Source: Acanthosepion esculentum
Lineage: Eukaryota; Mollusca; Cephalopoda; Sepiida; Sepiidae
Reading direction: 5' to 3'
NCBI GenBank assembly: GCA_964036315.1
Contig: OZ038487.1
Location: 56,651,287 to 56,715,286, forward strand
Length of the DNA: 64,000 nucleotides
Of this stretch, positions 63,763-64,000 are shown piece by piece. Positions within the stretch are counted from its first letter, which is position 1. Each line of letters starts with the position of its first letter. The notes beneath the pieces were generated by a model. It saw only the letters and a list, made by a program, of their open reading frames with translations. It made no database searches and was not told the origin of the DNA. Both the position numbers and the translations under genes were made by a program.

Positions 63763-64000
63763 TGTGTATTGAAAGGAAACAAGGTTGCAGACAAACTGGC
63801 ATATTTTAGTATATCTCTCTCTCTCTCTCTCTCTCATACATATGTGTGTATGTGTGTAGAAAAAAGAAAGAAGGTTGCAGAGAAGTTGGCATATCTTAGT
63901 ATCTATTTCTCTACATTTGTCTGTCTCTCTCTCTCTCTCGCTATATATATATATATTATATATATATATATGAGAGAGAGAGAGATGTAGAGAAATAGAT
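63650..64000 (+). repeat. about 115-bp repeat with (TA)n and (CT)n segments
   Basis: The words TCTTAGTATCTAT-TTCTAC, GAAGGTTGCAGA-AA-TGGCAT and GTGTGTAGAAA recur at about 63677, 63780-63812, 63868-63912 and the right edge. (TA)n lies at 63720-63760, (CT)n at 63811-63833 and 63920-63940, and GA and TA at the edge. The array continues beyond the window. Confidence 0.7.

Overview
The window reads as repeat-dense, AT-rich intergenic or intronic animal DNA. The best guess for the source is a coleoid cephalopod such as an octopus. That rests on the mixture of repeats: tRNA-derived SINEs, RTE-like and CR1/Jockey-like LINE tails, Penelope-like elements (PLE), Tc1/mariner remnants and many long (TA)n arrays. 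The organism is inference, because nothing here names a species. I found no intact cellular protein-coding gene, no functional rRNA and no functional tRNA. Every recognisable protein is a decayed transposable-element fragment, and most other open frames lie in microsatellites or AT-rich DNA.

Layout. 0-8 kb: a tandem tRNA-like SINE cluster, an LTR end with a primer-binding site, a 5S-headed SINE, LINE 3' ends and a minus-strand LTR. 8.8-17 kb: a dead mariner between direct repeats, a gypsy pol relic, a mariner-type element with good inverted repeats, a long-TIR MITE and a second copy of the minus-strand LTR with a polypurine tract. 17.7-19.8 kb: a 104-bp satellite of 20 near-identical units. 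20.5-44.5 kb: short palindromic or half-palindromic units embedded in (TA)n, among SINEs, LINE tails, a 28/32/36-bp minisatellite and a 1.2-kb nested palindrome. 46-50.3 kb: a hAT MITE and a 3.1-kb foldback element with arms of about 720 bp. 50.7-53.5 kb: a LINE relic with a restriction-like endonuclease motif, a PLE GIY-YIG endonuclease relic ending in (TA)n, and a Tc1-like element. 54-64 kb: 5S-headed SINEs, more palindromic units, LINE tails and microsatellites.

The most interesting theme is a set of about 16 hammerhead-ribozyme-like motifs: a CUGANGA core or a UUGANAA variant, a stem II hairpin, GAAA, a short stem III, a UH cleavage position and a stem I. They belong to four sequence families. 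Several occur as inverted pairs, so both strands carry a ribozyme, and most lie next to (TA)n tracts. One lies about 90 bp downstream of the PLE endonuclease relic, just before a terminal (TA)n. This suggests the families are terminal repeats or non-autonomous derivatives of Penelope-like retroelements. All of this was read by eye; no folding program or database search was run.
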